Below are positions 49,377 through 58,740 of a stretch of DNA of 64,000 bases, piece after piece. Numbering within the stretch: position 1 is the first letter of the stretch; each line of letters starts with the position of its first letter. A model generated the notes under the pieces. It did not search any database. It was given only the letters and a program-made list of their open reading frames with translations, and was not told the DNA's origin. Source of the DNA: RPQJ01 sp963731105 (GTDB taxonomy: Bacteria > Pseudomonadota > Gammaproteobacteria > Steroidobacterales > Steroidobacteraceae); NCBI GenBank assembly GCA_963731105.1, contig CAVSUM010000022.1:62001-126000 (forward strand), written 5' to 3'. The translations under genes were made by a program, and so were the position numbers.

Positions 49377-51086
49377 TCAGCCGGCCCGCGTGGCTGCTGC
49401 ACCGAGCCCCCGATCGGTCACCGCACCGAGCGACGCGCTGCTCACCAGCGCCGCATATTTCGCCAGCACACCGTGCGTCGCGTAGGGCGCGGGCGCGCTC
49501 CAGGAAGCCTTGCGGCGCGCAAGTTCCGTCGCGGCGACCTGCAGCGTCAGCGTGCGCTGGGTTGCGTCGATCGAGATGCCGTCACCGTCGCGCACCAGGG
49601 CCAGCGGCCCGCCGGCGGCCGCCTCCGGCGACACGTGCCCGACCACGAAGCCGTGGCTGCCGCCGGAGAAACGTCCGTCGGTGATCAGCGCGACCTTGTC
49701 GCCGAGACCCTTGCCCATGATCGCCGCGGTCGGGCTGAGCATTTCGCGCATCCCCGGGCCACCGCGCGGACCCTCGTAGCGCACCACCAGCACGTCGCCG
49801 GCCACCACCGTGCCGTCGAGGATCGCCTGCAGGGTCGCCTCCTCGCCGTCGAACACGCGCGCCCGGCCGGTGAACACCAGTCCTTCCTTGCCGCTGATCT
49901 TGGCCACCGCCCCTTCGGGCGCCAGGTTGCCGTACAGCACCACGAGGTGGCTGTCCGCCTTGATCGGGTCGGCGAGCGGCCGGACGATCGCCTGCCCCGC
50001 TGGATACGATTTCACCCGGCGCAGGTTCTGCGCGAGAGTCTTGCCGGTGACGGTCAGGCAGTCGCCGTGCAGCAGGCCCGCGCCGAGCAGCGTCTTCATC
50101 AGCGGCTGGATGCCGCCGATGCGGATCAGGTCCGACATCGAGTACTTGCCGCTCGGGCGCAGGTCCGCCAGCACCGGCACCCTGGCGCCGATGCGCGTGA
50201 AATCGTCGAGCTCGAGTCCGACGCCCGCGGCGTGCGCGATCGCGAGCAGGTGCAGCACCGCGTTGGTGGAACCCGCGAGCGCAATGGTCACGACGATGGC
50301 GTTCTCGAACGCCTCGCGCGTCAGGATGTCGCTCGGGCGGATGCCACGCTTCACCAGGTCGACCACCGCCTTGCCGGCCCGCTCGGCGTCGAGCCGCTTG
50401 TTGCGCGATACGGCTTCCTGCGCCGAGCTGTTGGCGAGGCTCATGCCCAGCGCCTCGATCGCCGAGGCCATCGTGTTCGCCGTGTACATGCCGCCGCAGC
50501 TGCCGGGGCCCGGAATGGCAGTGCGCTCCACCTCGCGCAGCTGCCGGTCGTTGATCGTGCCGCGCGCGTGCGCGCCGACCGCCTCGAACACCGAGACGAT
50601 GTCGCGCCGCCCGGCACCGGGCCGGATCGTGCCGCCGTAGACGAACACCGCCGGCCGATTCAGCCGCGCGATCGCCATCATGCAGCCGGGCATGTTCTTG
50701 TCGCAGCCGCCGATGGCCACCAGCCCGTCGAAGCCCTGTGCGCCGACCACGGTCTCGATCGAGTCGGCGATCACCTCGCGCGACACGAGCGAGTAGCGCA
50801 TGCCGGGCGTGCCCATGGAGATGCCGTCGGACACGGTGATCGTGCCGAAGATGGTCGGCTTGCCGGCGCCGCCAGTCACGCCGCGCGCGGCCGCCACGGC
50901 CAGCTTGTCGATGTGCATGTTGCACGGCGTCAGCGTGCTCCAGGTCGAGGCAATGCCGACCTGGGTGCGACGGAAGTCGCGGTCGTCGAAGCCGACGGCG
51001 CGCAGCATCGCGCGGCTCGGCGTCTGCTTCACGCCGTCGAAGACCACGCTCGAGTAAGCCCGGGGATCGACCTTGCGCTTCGCCAT
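49377..51086 (-). CDS. ilvD: Dihydroxy-acid dehydratase
   Basis: A 569-residue iron-sulfur enzyme converting dihydroxy-isovalerate and dihydroxy-methylvalerate to the keto acids that lead to valine, leucine and isoleucine. Cluster cysteines are seen in LTPCNMHI, GGCDKNMPGCMMA and PGPGSCGGMYTANTM. TDGRFSGGSHGFVVGHVSPE near the C-terminus is the other hallmark. It is shorter than the E. coli enzyme (616) and of the common 560-residue type. The ATG at 51084-51086 is clear. Upstream on the same strand lie an MFS permease and a peptidase gene. ilvC, the preceding step, is 3 kb away on the other strand. Confidence 0.96.
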   Translation of the reverse strand: MAKRKVDPRAYSSVVFDGVKQTPSRAMLRAVGFDDRDFRRTQVGIASTWSTLTPCNMHIDKLAVAAARGVTGGAGKPTIFGTITVSDGISMGTPGMRYSLVSREVIADSIETVVGAQGFDGLVAIGGCDKNMPGCMMAIARLNRPAVFVYGGTIRPGAGRRDIVSVFEAVGAHARGTINDRQLREVERTAIPGPGSCGGMYTANTMASAIEALGMSLANSSAQEAVSRNKRLDAERAGKAVVDLVKRGIRPSDILTREAFENAIVVTIALAGSTNAVLHLLAIAHAAGVGLELDDFTRIGARVPVLADLRPSGKYSMSDLIRIGGIQPLMKTLLGAGLLHGDCLTVTGKTLAQNLRRVKSYPAGQAIVRPLADPIKADSHLVVLYGNLAPEGAVAKISGKEGLVFTGRARVFDGEEATLQAILDGTVVAGDVLVVRYEGPRGGPGMREMLSPTAAIMGKGLGDKVALITDGRFSGGSHGFVVGHVSPEAAAGGPLALVRDGDGISIDATQRTLTLQVAATELARRKASWSAPAPYATHGVLAKYAALVSSASLGAVTDRGLGAAATRAG

Positions 51087-51137
51087 GCTGTGCTCTCCTG
51101 AACGACCCGGTATTTTGCCCCATTCCCCGCGCTGCGG

Positions 51138-52407
51138 TCAGTGCGTCGCGTCCGGGCCGACGCTGGCGGTGAAGTCGCGACGCATCGCCATGAACAGGAA
51201 TGCGCCCGCCAGGATCATCGCGAACGGCAGCAACATGGACACGGTCTCGAATCCGGGCGACCAGCCACCGCAGTCCGTGATACGCGAGGATCGCGGCCGG
51301 CGGCGCCAGCAGGCCGCGCAGGCCCGTGAGCGTGACGTGCAGGGCCATGTAGCGCGTTTCCTCGCCGCGTGGCGCGAAGTCGTTGTGGCCCAGCGACCAG
51401 CCCAGGCTGCCCGCGGCATAGGACACGCCCATCAGCAGCGACCCCGGCCAGACGAGCCACGTCGCGTGCAGCAGCACGGCCAGCGCGAACAGCGCCGACC
51501 CGCCGACCGTGACCCAGGCATGCACCGAGCGGTAGACGATCACGTGGTGCCGGTCGAGGAACGCGGCCCACGGCTGCAGCACCAGCGGCATCATGATGAT
51601 CGGCACGGCCGAGGTGACCGCGATCTGCACCAGTTCCGAGGCCTGCAAAACGTCGTCGAGGCACACGACCATCAGCGGCGTGAGCATCAGGTTGCCGGCG
51701 CCGAACACCGACATGGCGAACATGTAGCGGCGGTAGCGTGCGTCGCGCCGCAGCAACTCGCGCACGCCGGCGAGGTCGAAGCGCGCGCCCTCCTTCACCC
51801 GCTCCCGTTCGTCGGCCAGCAGCCGCTGTTCCTGCCGCACCCGGAAGCGCTTGAACGCGACACTGCCGGCCAGGCCACAGGCAGCCGCGCCGAGGATCGC
51901 AGCTCGGTACCACGGGTCGCGATGCTCGAGCAGCCAGCCGACCAGCAGGCCCACCAGCGCGATCGCGATGGCGCCGTTGACCATGATCCGGCCCGTGACG
52001 CGGGCGCGCAGGTGGCGCGGGAAGTTCACGCTCCAGATCACGGAACGCACGGTGTCGACCCCGGCCCACAGCAGGCGCGCCGCGCCGTACAGCACCAGGA
52101 ACAACACGAGCCCGACGCCGCCGCGCGGCAGCAGCGCGAGCGCCGCGACGCACAGTGCCATGGCCACCAGCAGCGGCCGCAGGAAGTCCACCTTGGGCCG
52201 CCCCTGGGCGCGTCGCGCGTAGGCGAGGCTGGCAAGGTTGGCCCAGGCTGGCGCGGCACTGACCACCGCGAGCACGAGGTCGACCAGCAGTGGCGGCACC
52301 GCGGCGCCGAACAGCGAGCGCACCATCACCGCAGCCGTGCCGCCCTCGATGATGCCGAGACACACGTACACCAGCGTCCAGGCGCGACGCTCGTAGGCGG
52401 TGTCCAT
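51138..52407 (-). CDS. MFS-type permease, one apparent frameshift
   Basis: A 422-residue (repaired) inner-membrane protein with about 12 helices, in two halves split by a basic loop near residues 190-215 (RFRVRQEQRLLADERERVKE). It looks like the major facilitator superfamily. The substrate cannot be told. One extra base at 51261-51262 breaks the frame after AYHGLRWL; removing it gives SPGFETVSMLLPFAMILAGA and the natural end SVGPDATH. The ATG at 52405-52407 starts MDTAYERRAWTLVYVCLGII. It lies 19 bases after the M17 peptidase gene and 51 before ilvD, so the three may be co-transcribed. Confidence 0.78.
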
Positions 52408-52426
52408 GGGCCGGCCGCCGCCGCGC

Positions 52427-53814
52427 TCAGCCGTAGCGTTCGACCAGCAACGCGTACAGCGCGCGCACGGACTTGCGGCTCGGCGCCGACCGGGCGTCCG
52501 GGCCGGTCCTTGGGATTCCAGCCGTACAGGTCGACGTGCAGCCAGTCCTGCGCCGCGGTGACGAAGCGTCGCAGGAACAGCCCGCCGATGATCGAACCGG
52601 CAAAGGTCGAGCCCGAGACGTTGTTGAGGTCGGCGACCTTGCTCGACAGCTCGTCGTCGTAGCCGCTCCACAGCGGCAGCGGCCACAACGGGTCGGCCAG
52701 CTGGCGCCCGTGACGCAGCAGCGCCTCGACGGTCGCCTCGCGGGAACCGAATACGGCGGGCAGCTCCGGGCCGAGCGCGATGCGTGCCGCTCCGGTCAGC
52801 GTGGCAAGGTCCACCAGCAGGTCGGGACGCTCCGCGTCGGCGAGCGTCAGCGCGTCGGCGAGCACGAGCCGACCTTCGGCATCGGTGTTGCCCACCTCGA
52901 CCGTGAGCCCCGAGCGGGTGCGCAACACGTCGCCCGGACGATAGGCGTTGCCACTGATCGCGTTCTCGACCGCGGGGATCAGCACGCGCAGGCGCACCGG
53001 CAGCGCACTTGCCATGACCATGCGCGCCAGCGCCAGCACGCACGCTGCGCCACCCATGTCCTTCTTCATCAGCAGCATGCCGGCGGGTGGCTTGATGTCG
53101 AGTCCGCCGGTGTCGAAGCACACGCCCTTGCCGACCAGGGTGACCTTCGGCGCCGTCGGATCGCCCCAGCTGAAATCCACCAGGCGCGGCCCCGACTCGG
53201 CCGCCTGTCCCACCGCGTGGATTGCCGGAAATCCTTCACGCAGCGCATCGCCGACGACGCAATGGCCGGTCGCGCCATGGTGCGCGGCGAGCGCCAGCGC
53301 TTCATCGGCGAGGCGCGCCGGGGAGAGGTCGGCGGCAGGCGTGTTGATGAGGTCGCGCGCCATCGCCAGCGCACGCGGCCATCTGCCGCACGTAGCTCAT
53401 GTCGGCGAGTTGTGGCGGCACCAGCGCTGCGGGAGAGGCGGCGCGTGGCTTGCTGCGGTACCGCTCGAAGCGATAGCTGCCGTGCGCCCAGCCGAGCGCC
53501 GCGGCCGTCGCCGCCGCGGCCGGCAGCGGGGTGGCGATCTGCCAGGCGCCGCCGGGCAGCCGCTCCACGGCGCCCGCGAGGTGCCAGGTTTCCAGGTCAG
53601 CCGGCGAGGCCAGCGGCCCGAGCCCGAGCACCGCCCCGCGGACTGCGCCGTCGCCACCCGCCAGGCAGGCCACCTGGTGGCGTTCCCCGCGGAAGCGCAG
53701 TGCGCCGAGCCAGGCGCGCGTCGCTGCGTCCTGCGTCGCGAGCCATCCATCGAGGTCGCCCTCGGCCACCAGCCACAGCGGCCGGGCGGCCGCGGAATCG
53801 TGTTCTTCGAACAT
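52427..53814 (-). CDS. Leucyl aminopeptidase family (M17) metallopeptidase, two apparent frameshifts
   Basis: A 461-residue (repaired) di-zinc aminopeptidase freeing N-terminal residues from peptides. The M17 catalytic domain shows ARDLINTPAADLSPARLADE, TLVGKGVCFDTGGLDIKP, LLMKKDMGGAACVLA and the signature VGNTDAEGRLVLADALTLA. The N-terminal domain (about 1-140) is poorly conserved, as usual. Extra bases at 53379-53380 (restoring ALAMARDLINTPA) and 52500-52502 (restoring SAPSRKSVRALYALLVERYG) break the frame. The ATG at 53812-53814 is clear. First gene of a leftward group with the permease and perhaps ilvD; it diverges from the ilvC-leu operon. Confidence 0.9.
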
Positions 53815-53853
53815 GGTGCGAACAGCTTAGCCGAAGTTCTTTTTGCAGTGCGG

Positions 53854-53883
53854 TTGACAATGCGGCGGCCGCTATGGTGCTAT
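53854..53883 (+). promoter_or_regulatory. Probable promoter of the ilvC-leuACDB operon
   Basis: A perfect -35 box TTGACA (53854-53859) lies 18 bases before TGCTAT (53878-53883), in the gap between the divergent M17 gene and the leader peptide. Transcription would begin about 30 bases before the leader ATG. Confidence 0.6.
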
Positions 53884-53921
53884 CCCGAGGTCACGCCGAC
53901 CAGTCCTGCAGCAGGCTCAAG

Positions 53922-54035
53922 ATGGAGTTCGCAGCCCCGACCGTTTCCGCATCGATTCCGGCCGCCCCGCTGGCCGGCCTGCTGCTCGACCTGCTCGCGC
54001 TGCTTCCCCTGCGGAGGTGCGGGGCCCCGGGCTGA
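53922..54035 (+). CDS. Leucine-rich leader peptide of the ilvC-leu operon
   Basis: A 37-residue reading frame beginning MEFAAPTVSASIPAAPLAG. It is unusually rich in the operon's end product: nine Leu codons within 14 positions (segment LAGLLLDLLALLPL), plus one Val and one Ile. Its TGA (54033-54035) lies between the two halves of mutually exclusive RNA hairpins. This is the layout of a classic attenuation leader: ribosomes stall at the Leu codons when charged tRNA-Leu is scarce. The ribosome site is weak. The peptide itself probably has no other function. Confidence 0.8.
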   Translation: MEFAAPTVSASIPAAPLAGLLLDLLALLPLRRCGAPG

Positions 54036-54105
54036 AGGCGCAAGACGCAGCCAGACACCAGGAACCCCGCACCGGACTCGCGCCGGGCGGGGTTCTTCTG
54101 TTTCT
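54016..54105 (+). promoter_or_regulatory. Transcription attenuator (antiterminator/terminator) before ilvC
   Basis: Terminator: GAACCCCGC (54062-54070) pairs with GCGGGGTTC (54087-54095), extended inside by CCGG/CCGG, and is followed by TTCTGTTTCT. Antiterminator: GGTGCGGGG (54016-54024), at the end of the leader reading frame, is perfectly complementary to CCCCGCACC (54065-54073) and would remove the terminator's 5' arm. A ribosome stalled on the Leu codons leaves 54016-54024 free, so the operon is read; a ribosome reaching the stop covers it, so transcription ends. Confidence 0.82.
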
Positions 54106-54143
54106 GACCCATCATCGTTGAACGAATCGAGGAGTTTCCGACC

Positions 54144-55133
54144 ATGCGTGCGTACTCGAAGAAAGACGTGGACAAGAAGGCCCTGAAGGGCGCCCGGATC
54201 GCCGTCGTCGGCTACGGCAGCCAGGGACGCGCGCATGCGCTGAACCTCAAGGACTCCGGCTTCGACGTGGTGATCGGCGTCCGCAAGGGCGACAGCTGGA
54301 AGAAGGCGAAGAAGGACGGCCTCGCGGTCGCCACCCCGGCCGACGCGGTCAAGGGCGCGACGCTGGTGGCGCTGCTCACGCCGGACACCACGCAGGCCGA
54401 GAACTACAAGGAAATCCTGCCGAGCCTGGCCAAGGGCGCCACGCTGCTGTTCGCGCACGGCTTCAACGTGCACTTCAAGCAGATCAAGCCGCGCAAGGAC
54501 CTCGACGTGGTGCTGATCGCGCCCAAGGGCCCGGGCGACCTCGTGCGCCGCCAGTACAGCCAGGGCCGCGGCGTGCCGTGCCTGATCGCGGTGGCGCAGG
54601 ACGCCTCGGGCCAGGCCAAGGCCAAGGCGCTCGCCTACGCCGACGGCATCGGCGGCACGCGCGCCGGCGTCATCGAGACCACGTTCAAGGAAGAGACCGA
54701 GACGGATCTGTTCGGCGAGCAGGCCGTGCTCTGCGGCGGCGCCACCGAGCTGGTGCTGAAGGGCTACGAGACACTGGTCGAGGCCGGTTACCAGCCCGAG
54801 GTCGCCTACTACGAGTGCCTGCACGAACTGAAGCTGATCGTCGACCTGCTGCACGAGGGCGGCCTCGCCAAGATGCACAAGTACATCTCGCACACCGCCA
54901 AGTGGGGCGACCTGACGCGCGGCCCGCGCGTGGTGAACAAGGCCACCAAGAAGGAAATGAAGAAGATCCTCGGCGAGATCCAGGACGGCAGCTTCGCGCG
55001 CGCCTGGATCCGCGAGAACAAGGCCGGCCGCCGCAAGTACGACGCGCTGATGAAGAAGGACCTCGCGCACCCGATCGAGAAGGTCGGCGTGCAGCTGCGC
55101 GCCCGCATGCCCTGGTTGAACGAAGGCCGCTGA
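54144..55133 (+). CDS. ilvC: Ketol-acid reductoisomerase (NADP+)
   Basis: A 329-residue class I enzyme converting acetolactate or acetohydroxybutyrate to the dihydroxy acids. The N-terminal Rossmann motif is IAVVGYGSQGRAHALNLKDS (residues 19-38). Catalytic metal ligands lie in EETETDLFGEQAVLCGG (D and E, about 188-192) and in YYECLHELKLIVDLLHEGG. GAGGAG lies upstream of the ATG, which follows the attenuator by about 40 bases. It is the first structural gene of ilvC-leuA-leuC-leuD-leuB. The arrangement makes ilvC subject to leucine attenuation. Confidence 0.97.
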   Translation: MRAYSKKDVDKKALKGARIAVVGYGSQGRAHALNLKDSGFDVVIGVRKGDSWKKAKKDGLAVATPADAVKGATLVALLTPDTTQAENYKEILPSLAKGATLLFAHGFNVHFKQIKPRKDLDVVLIAPKGPGDLVRRQYSQGRGVPCLIAVAQDASGQAKAKALAYADGIGGTRAGVIETTFKEETETDLFGEQAVLCGGATELVLKGYETLVEAGYQPEVAYYECLHELKLIVDLLHEGGLAKMHKYISHTAKWGDLTRGPRVVNKATKKEMKKILGEIQDGSFARAWIRENKAGRRKYDALMKKDLAHPIEKVGVQLRARMPWLNEGR

Positions 55134-55153
55134 GCCTGCAGGAGAGCCGCTCG

Positions 55154-56734
55154 ATGTCCACGCCCGACCCGAACCGCGTCCTGATTTTCGACACCACGCT
55201 GCGCGACGGCGAGCAATCGCCCGGCTGCAGCATGACGCAGCCCGAGAAGCTGCGGATCGCCCGGGCGCTGGCGGAGCTGGGCGTGGACGTGATCGAAGCG
55301 GGCTTCCCGGCCGCCTCGCGCGGCGACTGGGAGGCGGTGCACGAGATCGCCCGCGAAGTACGCGGCCCGATCATCGCGGGCCTCGCACGCTGCAACCGCG
55401 AGGACATCGACAAGGTATGGAGCGCGGTGCAGGTCGCGGCGCGGCCGCGCATCCACGTGTTCCTCGCCACCAGCGCGATCCACCGCCAGCACAAGCTCAA
55501 CATGGCCAAGGAGCAGATCATCCACACGGCCGTGGAAGGCGTGAAGTACGCGCACAGCCTGTGCCAGGACGTGGAGTTCTCGCCCGAGGACGCCTCGCGC
55601 ACCGAGCCCGAGTTCCTGCGCGAGGTGGTCGAGGCCGTGATCGAGGCCGGCGCCACCACCATCAACGTGCCGGACACGGTGGGCTACACCGTGCCCGAGG
55701 AATTCCACGAGGTGTTCAGCTACCTGAAGCGCAACGTGCGCGGCGCGGACCGGGTGGTGTTCAGCGTGCACTGCCACGACGACCTCGGCATGGCGGTCGC
55801 CAACAGCCTCGCCGCGGTGCGCGCCGGGGCACGCCAGGTCGAATGCACCATCAACGGTATCGGCGAACGGGCGGGCAACTGCTCGCTCGAGGAAATCGTG
55901 ATGGCGATGAAGACGCGCGAGGCGCTGTTCGGCTTCCACACCGGCGTCGACACGCGGCGCCTGTTCCCCGCGAGCCGCCTGCTGTCGAGCATCACCGGCA
56001 TGACCATCCCGCGCAACAAGGCGGTGGTCGGCGAGAACGCCTTTGCGCACGAGTCCGGCATCCACCAGCACGGCATGCTCAAGCACCACTCCACCTACGA
56101 GATCATGCGCCCCGAGGACGTGGGCGTGTCGCGGACCCACCTGGTGCTCGGCAAGCACAGCGGCCGCGCTGCGCTGCGCGACCGCATCAAGGAGCTGGGC
56201 TTCGAGCTGTCGGACGCCGAGCTGGCCCGCGTGTTCGAAGACTTCAAGTCGCTCGCCGACAAGAAGAAGGAACTGTTCGACGGCGACATCGAGGCGCTGG
56301 TGCTGCGGGCCGAGTTCGGCCAGAGCGGGCCGTGGCACCTCGAGACGCTGTACGCCGTGAGCGACTCCGCCGGCGGCGCCATGGCGCGCGTCGGGCTGCG
56401 TCACACCGACGGCCGCACGCTGTCCCAGGAAGCGACCGGCGACGGTCCGGTGGATGCCGCGTTCAAGGCCATCGAGGCCGCGACCGGCACCAGCGTCACG
56501 CTGCGCAAGTTCGAGGTGCGCAGCGTGACGATGGGCGAGGACGCGCAGGGCGAGGCAGTCGTCACCGTCGAGCACAACGGCCGCTCCTACCGCGGCTCGA
56601 GCGTCACCACCGACATCGTCGAGTCCGGCGTGCGCGCGTTCCTCGAGGTCGTGAACCGCATCGAGTCCATGCGCGCCACCGCGGCCCGCATGGCACGCAG
56701 TCCCGAGGCGGAAGCCGCCGCCTCCACCATCTGA
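55154..56734 (+). CDS. leuA: 2-isopropylmalate synthase
   Basis: A 526-residue enzyme condensing ketoisovalerate with acetyl-CoA, the first committed step to leucine. The catalytic TIM barrel shows IFDTTLRDGEQSPGCSM, the metal-binding VHCHDDLGMAVANS and INGIGERAGNCSLEE. GENAFAHESGIHQHGMLK and LGKHSGRAAL are the accessory segments. The C-terminal allosteric domain (about 390-505) binds leucine, so feedback inhibition adds to attenuation. The ATG at 55154 follows AGGAGAG, 20 bases after ilvC; a longer open frame upstream overlaps ilvC and is not used. Confidence 0.97.
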   Translation: MSTPDPNRVLIFDTTLRDGEQSPGCSMTQPEKLRIARALAELGVDVIEAGFPAASRGDWEAVHEIAREVRGPIIAGLARCNREDIDKVWSAVQVAARPRIHVFLATSAIHRQHKLNMAKEQIIHTAVEGVKYAHSLCQDVEFSPEDASRTEPEFLREVVEAVIEAGATTINVPDTVGYTVPEEFHEVFSYLKRNVRGADRVVFSVHCHDDLGMAVANSLAAVRAGARQVECTINGIGERAGNCSLEEIVMAMKTREALFGFHTGVDTRRLFPASRLLSSITGMTIPRNKAVVGENAFAHESGIHQHGMLKHHSTYEIMRPEDVGVSRTHLVLGKHSGRAALRDRIKELGFELSDAELARVFEDFKSLADKKKELFDGDIEALVLRAEFGQSGPWHLETLYAVSDSAGGAMARVGLRHTDGRTLSQEATGDGPVDAAFKAIEAATGTSVTLRKFEVRSVTMGEDAQGEAVVTVEHNGRSYRGSSVTTDIVESGVRAFLEVVNRIESMRATAARMARSPEAEAAASTI

Positions 56735-56753
56735 TTCCAGGCCTGGACGCCGC

Positions 56754-58157
56754 ATGACCGCGAAGACCCTGTTCGAGAAAGTCTGGCAGCGCCACGTGGT
56801 GGTGCCGGAAACGGCCGACACCCCGGCGGTTCTGTACATCGACCTGCACCTGACGCACGAAGTGACCTCGCCGCAGGCCTTCGCGGTGCTGCGCAGCCGC
56901 GGGCTCAAGGTGCGGCGCCCGGACCGCACGCTGGTGACGATGGATCATTCGACGCCGACCGACACGGCGCAGGTCTTCGGCGGCAAGCCGATCGCGCTCG
57001 AGTCGGCTGCACAGCAGATCCGCGCGCTCGAGCGCAACTGCGCCGAGTTCGGCCTCGACCTGATCGGCCTGACCGACGAGCGGCGCGGCATCGTGCACAT
57101 CATCGGCCCGGAACTCGGCGCGACGCAGCCGGGCAAGACCATCGTCTGCGGCGACAGCCACACCAGCACGCACGGCGCGTTCGGTGCCCTCGCCTTCGGC
57201 ATCGGCACCACGGAAGTGGGCTATGTGCTGGCCACGCAGTGCCTGCTGCAGCGCCGGCCGAAAACACTCGCCATCGAAGTGCAGAACCGCCTCGCACCGG
57301 GCGTGGCGGCCAAGGACCTGGTGCTCGCGATCATCGGCCGCATCGGCGTGAACGGCGGCACCGGCCACGTGATCGAGTTCTGCGGCCCGGGCATCGAGGC
57401 GCTGTCGATGGACGAGCGCATGACCGTGTGCAACATGTCGATCGAGGCCGGCGCCCGCGCCGGCATGGTGGCGCCGGACGAGACGACGTTCGCCTACCTG
57501 CAGGGCCGCCCCCGGGCGCCGCACGGTGAGGCGTGGGAGCGCGCCGTGGCCGACTGGCGCACGCTGCGCGGCGATGCCGGCGCGACGTTCGACCGCACGG
57601 TGCAACTCGATGCCGCGGCGGTCGAGCCGATGATCACGTTCGGCACCAATCCCGGCATGGTGGCTCCGATCTCCGGCCGCGTGCCCGAGCGCCCGGGCGA
57701 CGCGGTCTTTGCCCGCTCGCTCGAGTACATGGGCCTCGCGCCGGGCGACAGCCTGCGCGACAAGCCGGTGCAGGTCGTGTTCGTCGGCAGTTGCACCAAT
57801 GCCCGCCTCTCCGACCTCGAGGTGGCGGCACGCGTGCTGGACGGACGCAAGGTGGCACCGGGCGTGCGCATGCTGGTGGTGCCCGGTTCGCAGCAGATCA
57901 AGCGCGCGGCCGAGGCCAGCGGCCTCGCCCGGGTGTTCATCGACGCCGGCGCCGAATGGCGCGAGTCCGGCTGTTCGATGTGCCTCGGCATGAACGGCGA
58001 CCTGGTGGCCGCGGGGCAGTACTGCGTGAGCACCAGCAACCGCAACTTCGAGGGCCGCCAGGGCACGGGGGCGCGCACGCTGCTGGCCAGCCCGGCCACT
58101 GCCGCGGCCACGGCGGTACGCGGCCGCGTCACCGACCCGCGCGAATTCCTCAACTGA
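56754..58157 (+). CDS. leuC: 3-isopropylmalate dehydratase, large subunit
   Basis: A 467-residue aconitase-family subunit that isomerises 2- to 3-isopropylmalate with a [4Fe-4S] cluster. Cluster and active-site segments are TIVCGDSHTSTHGAFGALAF, VGSCTNARLSDLE and WRESGCSMCLGMNGD, which give the three cysteines. Start MTAKTLFEKVWQRHVV is typical. It lies 19 bases after leuA and seven before leuD, its partner subunit. Length is normal for the E. coli-type enzyme (466). Confidence 0.97.
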   Translation: MTAKTLFEKVWQRHVVVPETADTPAVLYIDLHLTHEVTSPQAFAVLRSRGLKVRRPDRTLVTMDHSTPTDTAQVFGGKPIALESAAQQIRALERNCAEFGLDLIGLTDERRGIVHIIGPELGATQPGKTIVCGDSHTSTHGAFGALAFGIGTTEVGYVLATQCLLQRRPKTLAIEVQNRLAPGVAAKDLVLAIIGRIGVNGGTGHVIEFCGPGIEALSMDERMTVCNMSIEAGARAGMVAPDETTFAYLQGRPRAPHGEAWERAVADWRTLRGDAGATFDRTVQLDAAAVEPMITFGTNPGMVAPISGRVPERPGDAVFARSLEYMGLAPGDSLRDKPVQVVFVGSCTNARLSDLEVAARVLDGRKVAPGVRMLVVPGSQQIKRAAEASGLARVFIDAGAEWRESGCSMCLGMNGDLVAAGQYCVSTSNRNFEGRQGTGARTLLASPATAAATAVRGRVTDPREFLN

Positions 58158-58164
58158 GGCCGAC

Positions 58165-58740
58165 ATGGACCCGATCTCCAGCATCCGCTCGCGCACGGTG
58201 GTCATGCCGTCGAGCAACATCGACACCGACCAGATCATCCCGGCGCGCTTCCTCACCACGACGACCCGGGAAGGCCTCGGCGCGCACCTGTTCGCCGACT
58301 GGCGCTACGACGGCGCCGGTGCCTCGCGACCCGAATTCGTGCTGAACCGACCGGAGGCACGCGGCTGCCAGGTGCTGGTGGCCGGTCGCAACATCGGCTG
58401 CGGCTCCTCGCGCGAGCACGCGCCGTGGGCGCTGCTCGACTACGGCTTCCGCGCGGTGGTGAGCACCGAGATCGCCGACATCTTCCGCAGCAACAGCCTG
58501 AAGAACGGCCTGCTGCCGGTGGTCGTCGACGAGGCAACCCACGCCTGGCTGGTCGAGCATCCCGGCGCCGAGGTCGAGATCGACCTGCCCGCCACGCAGC
58601 TGCGCCTTTCCGACGGTCGCGCCGTCACCTTCCCGGTCGAGGCGTTCGCACGCTACTGCCTGATGAACGGCGTCGACGAGCTCGGCTACCTGCTGCAGCA
58701 GGCCGATGCCATCGCCGCCTACGAGAGGCGCACAACATGA
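58165..58740 (+). CDS. leuD: 3-isopropylmalate dehydratase, small subunit
   Basis: A 191-residue swivel domain completing the LeuCD dehydratase. NIDTDQIIPARFL near the start and GRNIGCGSSREHAPWALLDY (about residues 74-93) are the family's substrate-binding segments. It follows leuC by seven bases. Its stop overlaps the leuB start as ATGA (58737-58740), so the two are translationally coupled. Normal length (E. coli 201). Confidence 0.97.
   Translation: MDPISSIRSRTVVMPSSNIDTDQIIPARFLTTTTREGLGAHLFADWRYDGAGASRPEFVLNRPEARGCQVLVAGRNIGCGSSREHAPWALLDYGFRAVVSTEIADIFRSNSLKNGLLPVVVDEATHAWLVEHPGAEVEIDLPATQLRLSDGRAVTFPVEAFARYCLMNGVDELGYLLQQADAIAAYERRTT

Noticed and set aside
52948..54186. A rightward frame of over 400 codons covering the M17 gene and the ilvC leader
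   Set aside because: It is antisense to the M17 peptidase with low-complexity content. Only the separate 37-codon leader within that region has supporting context.
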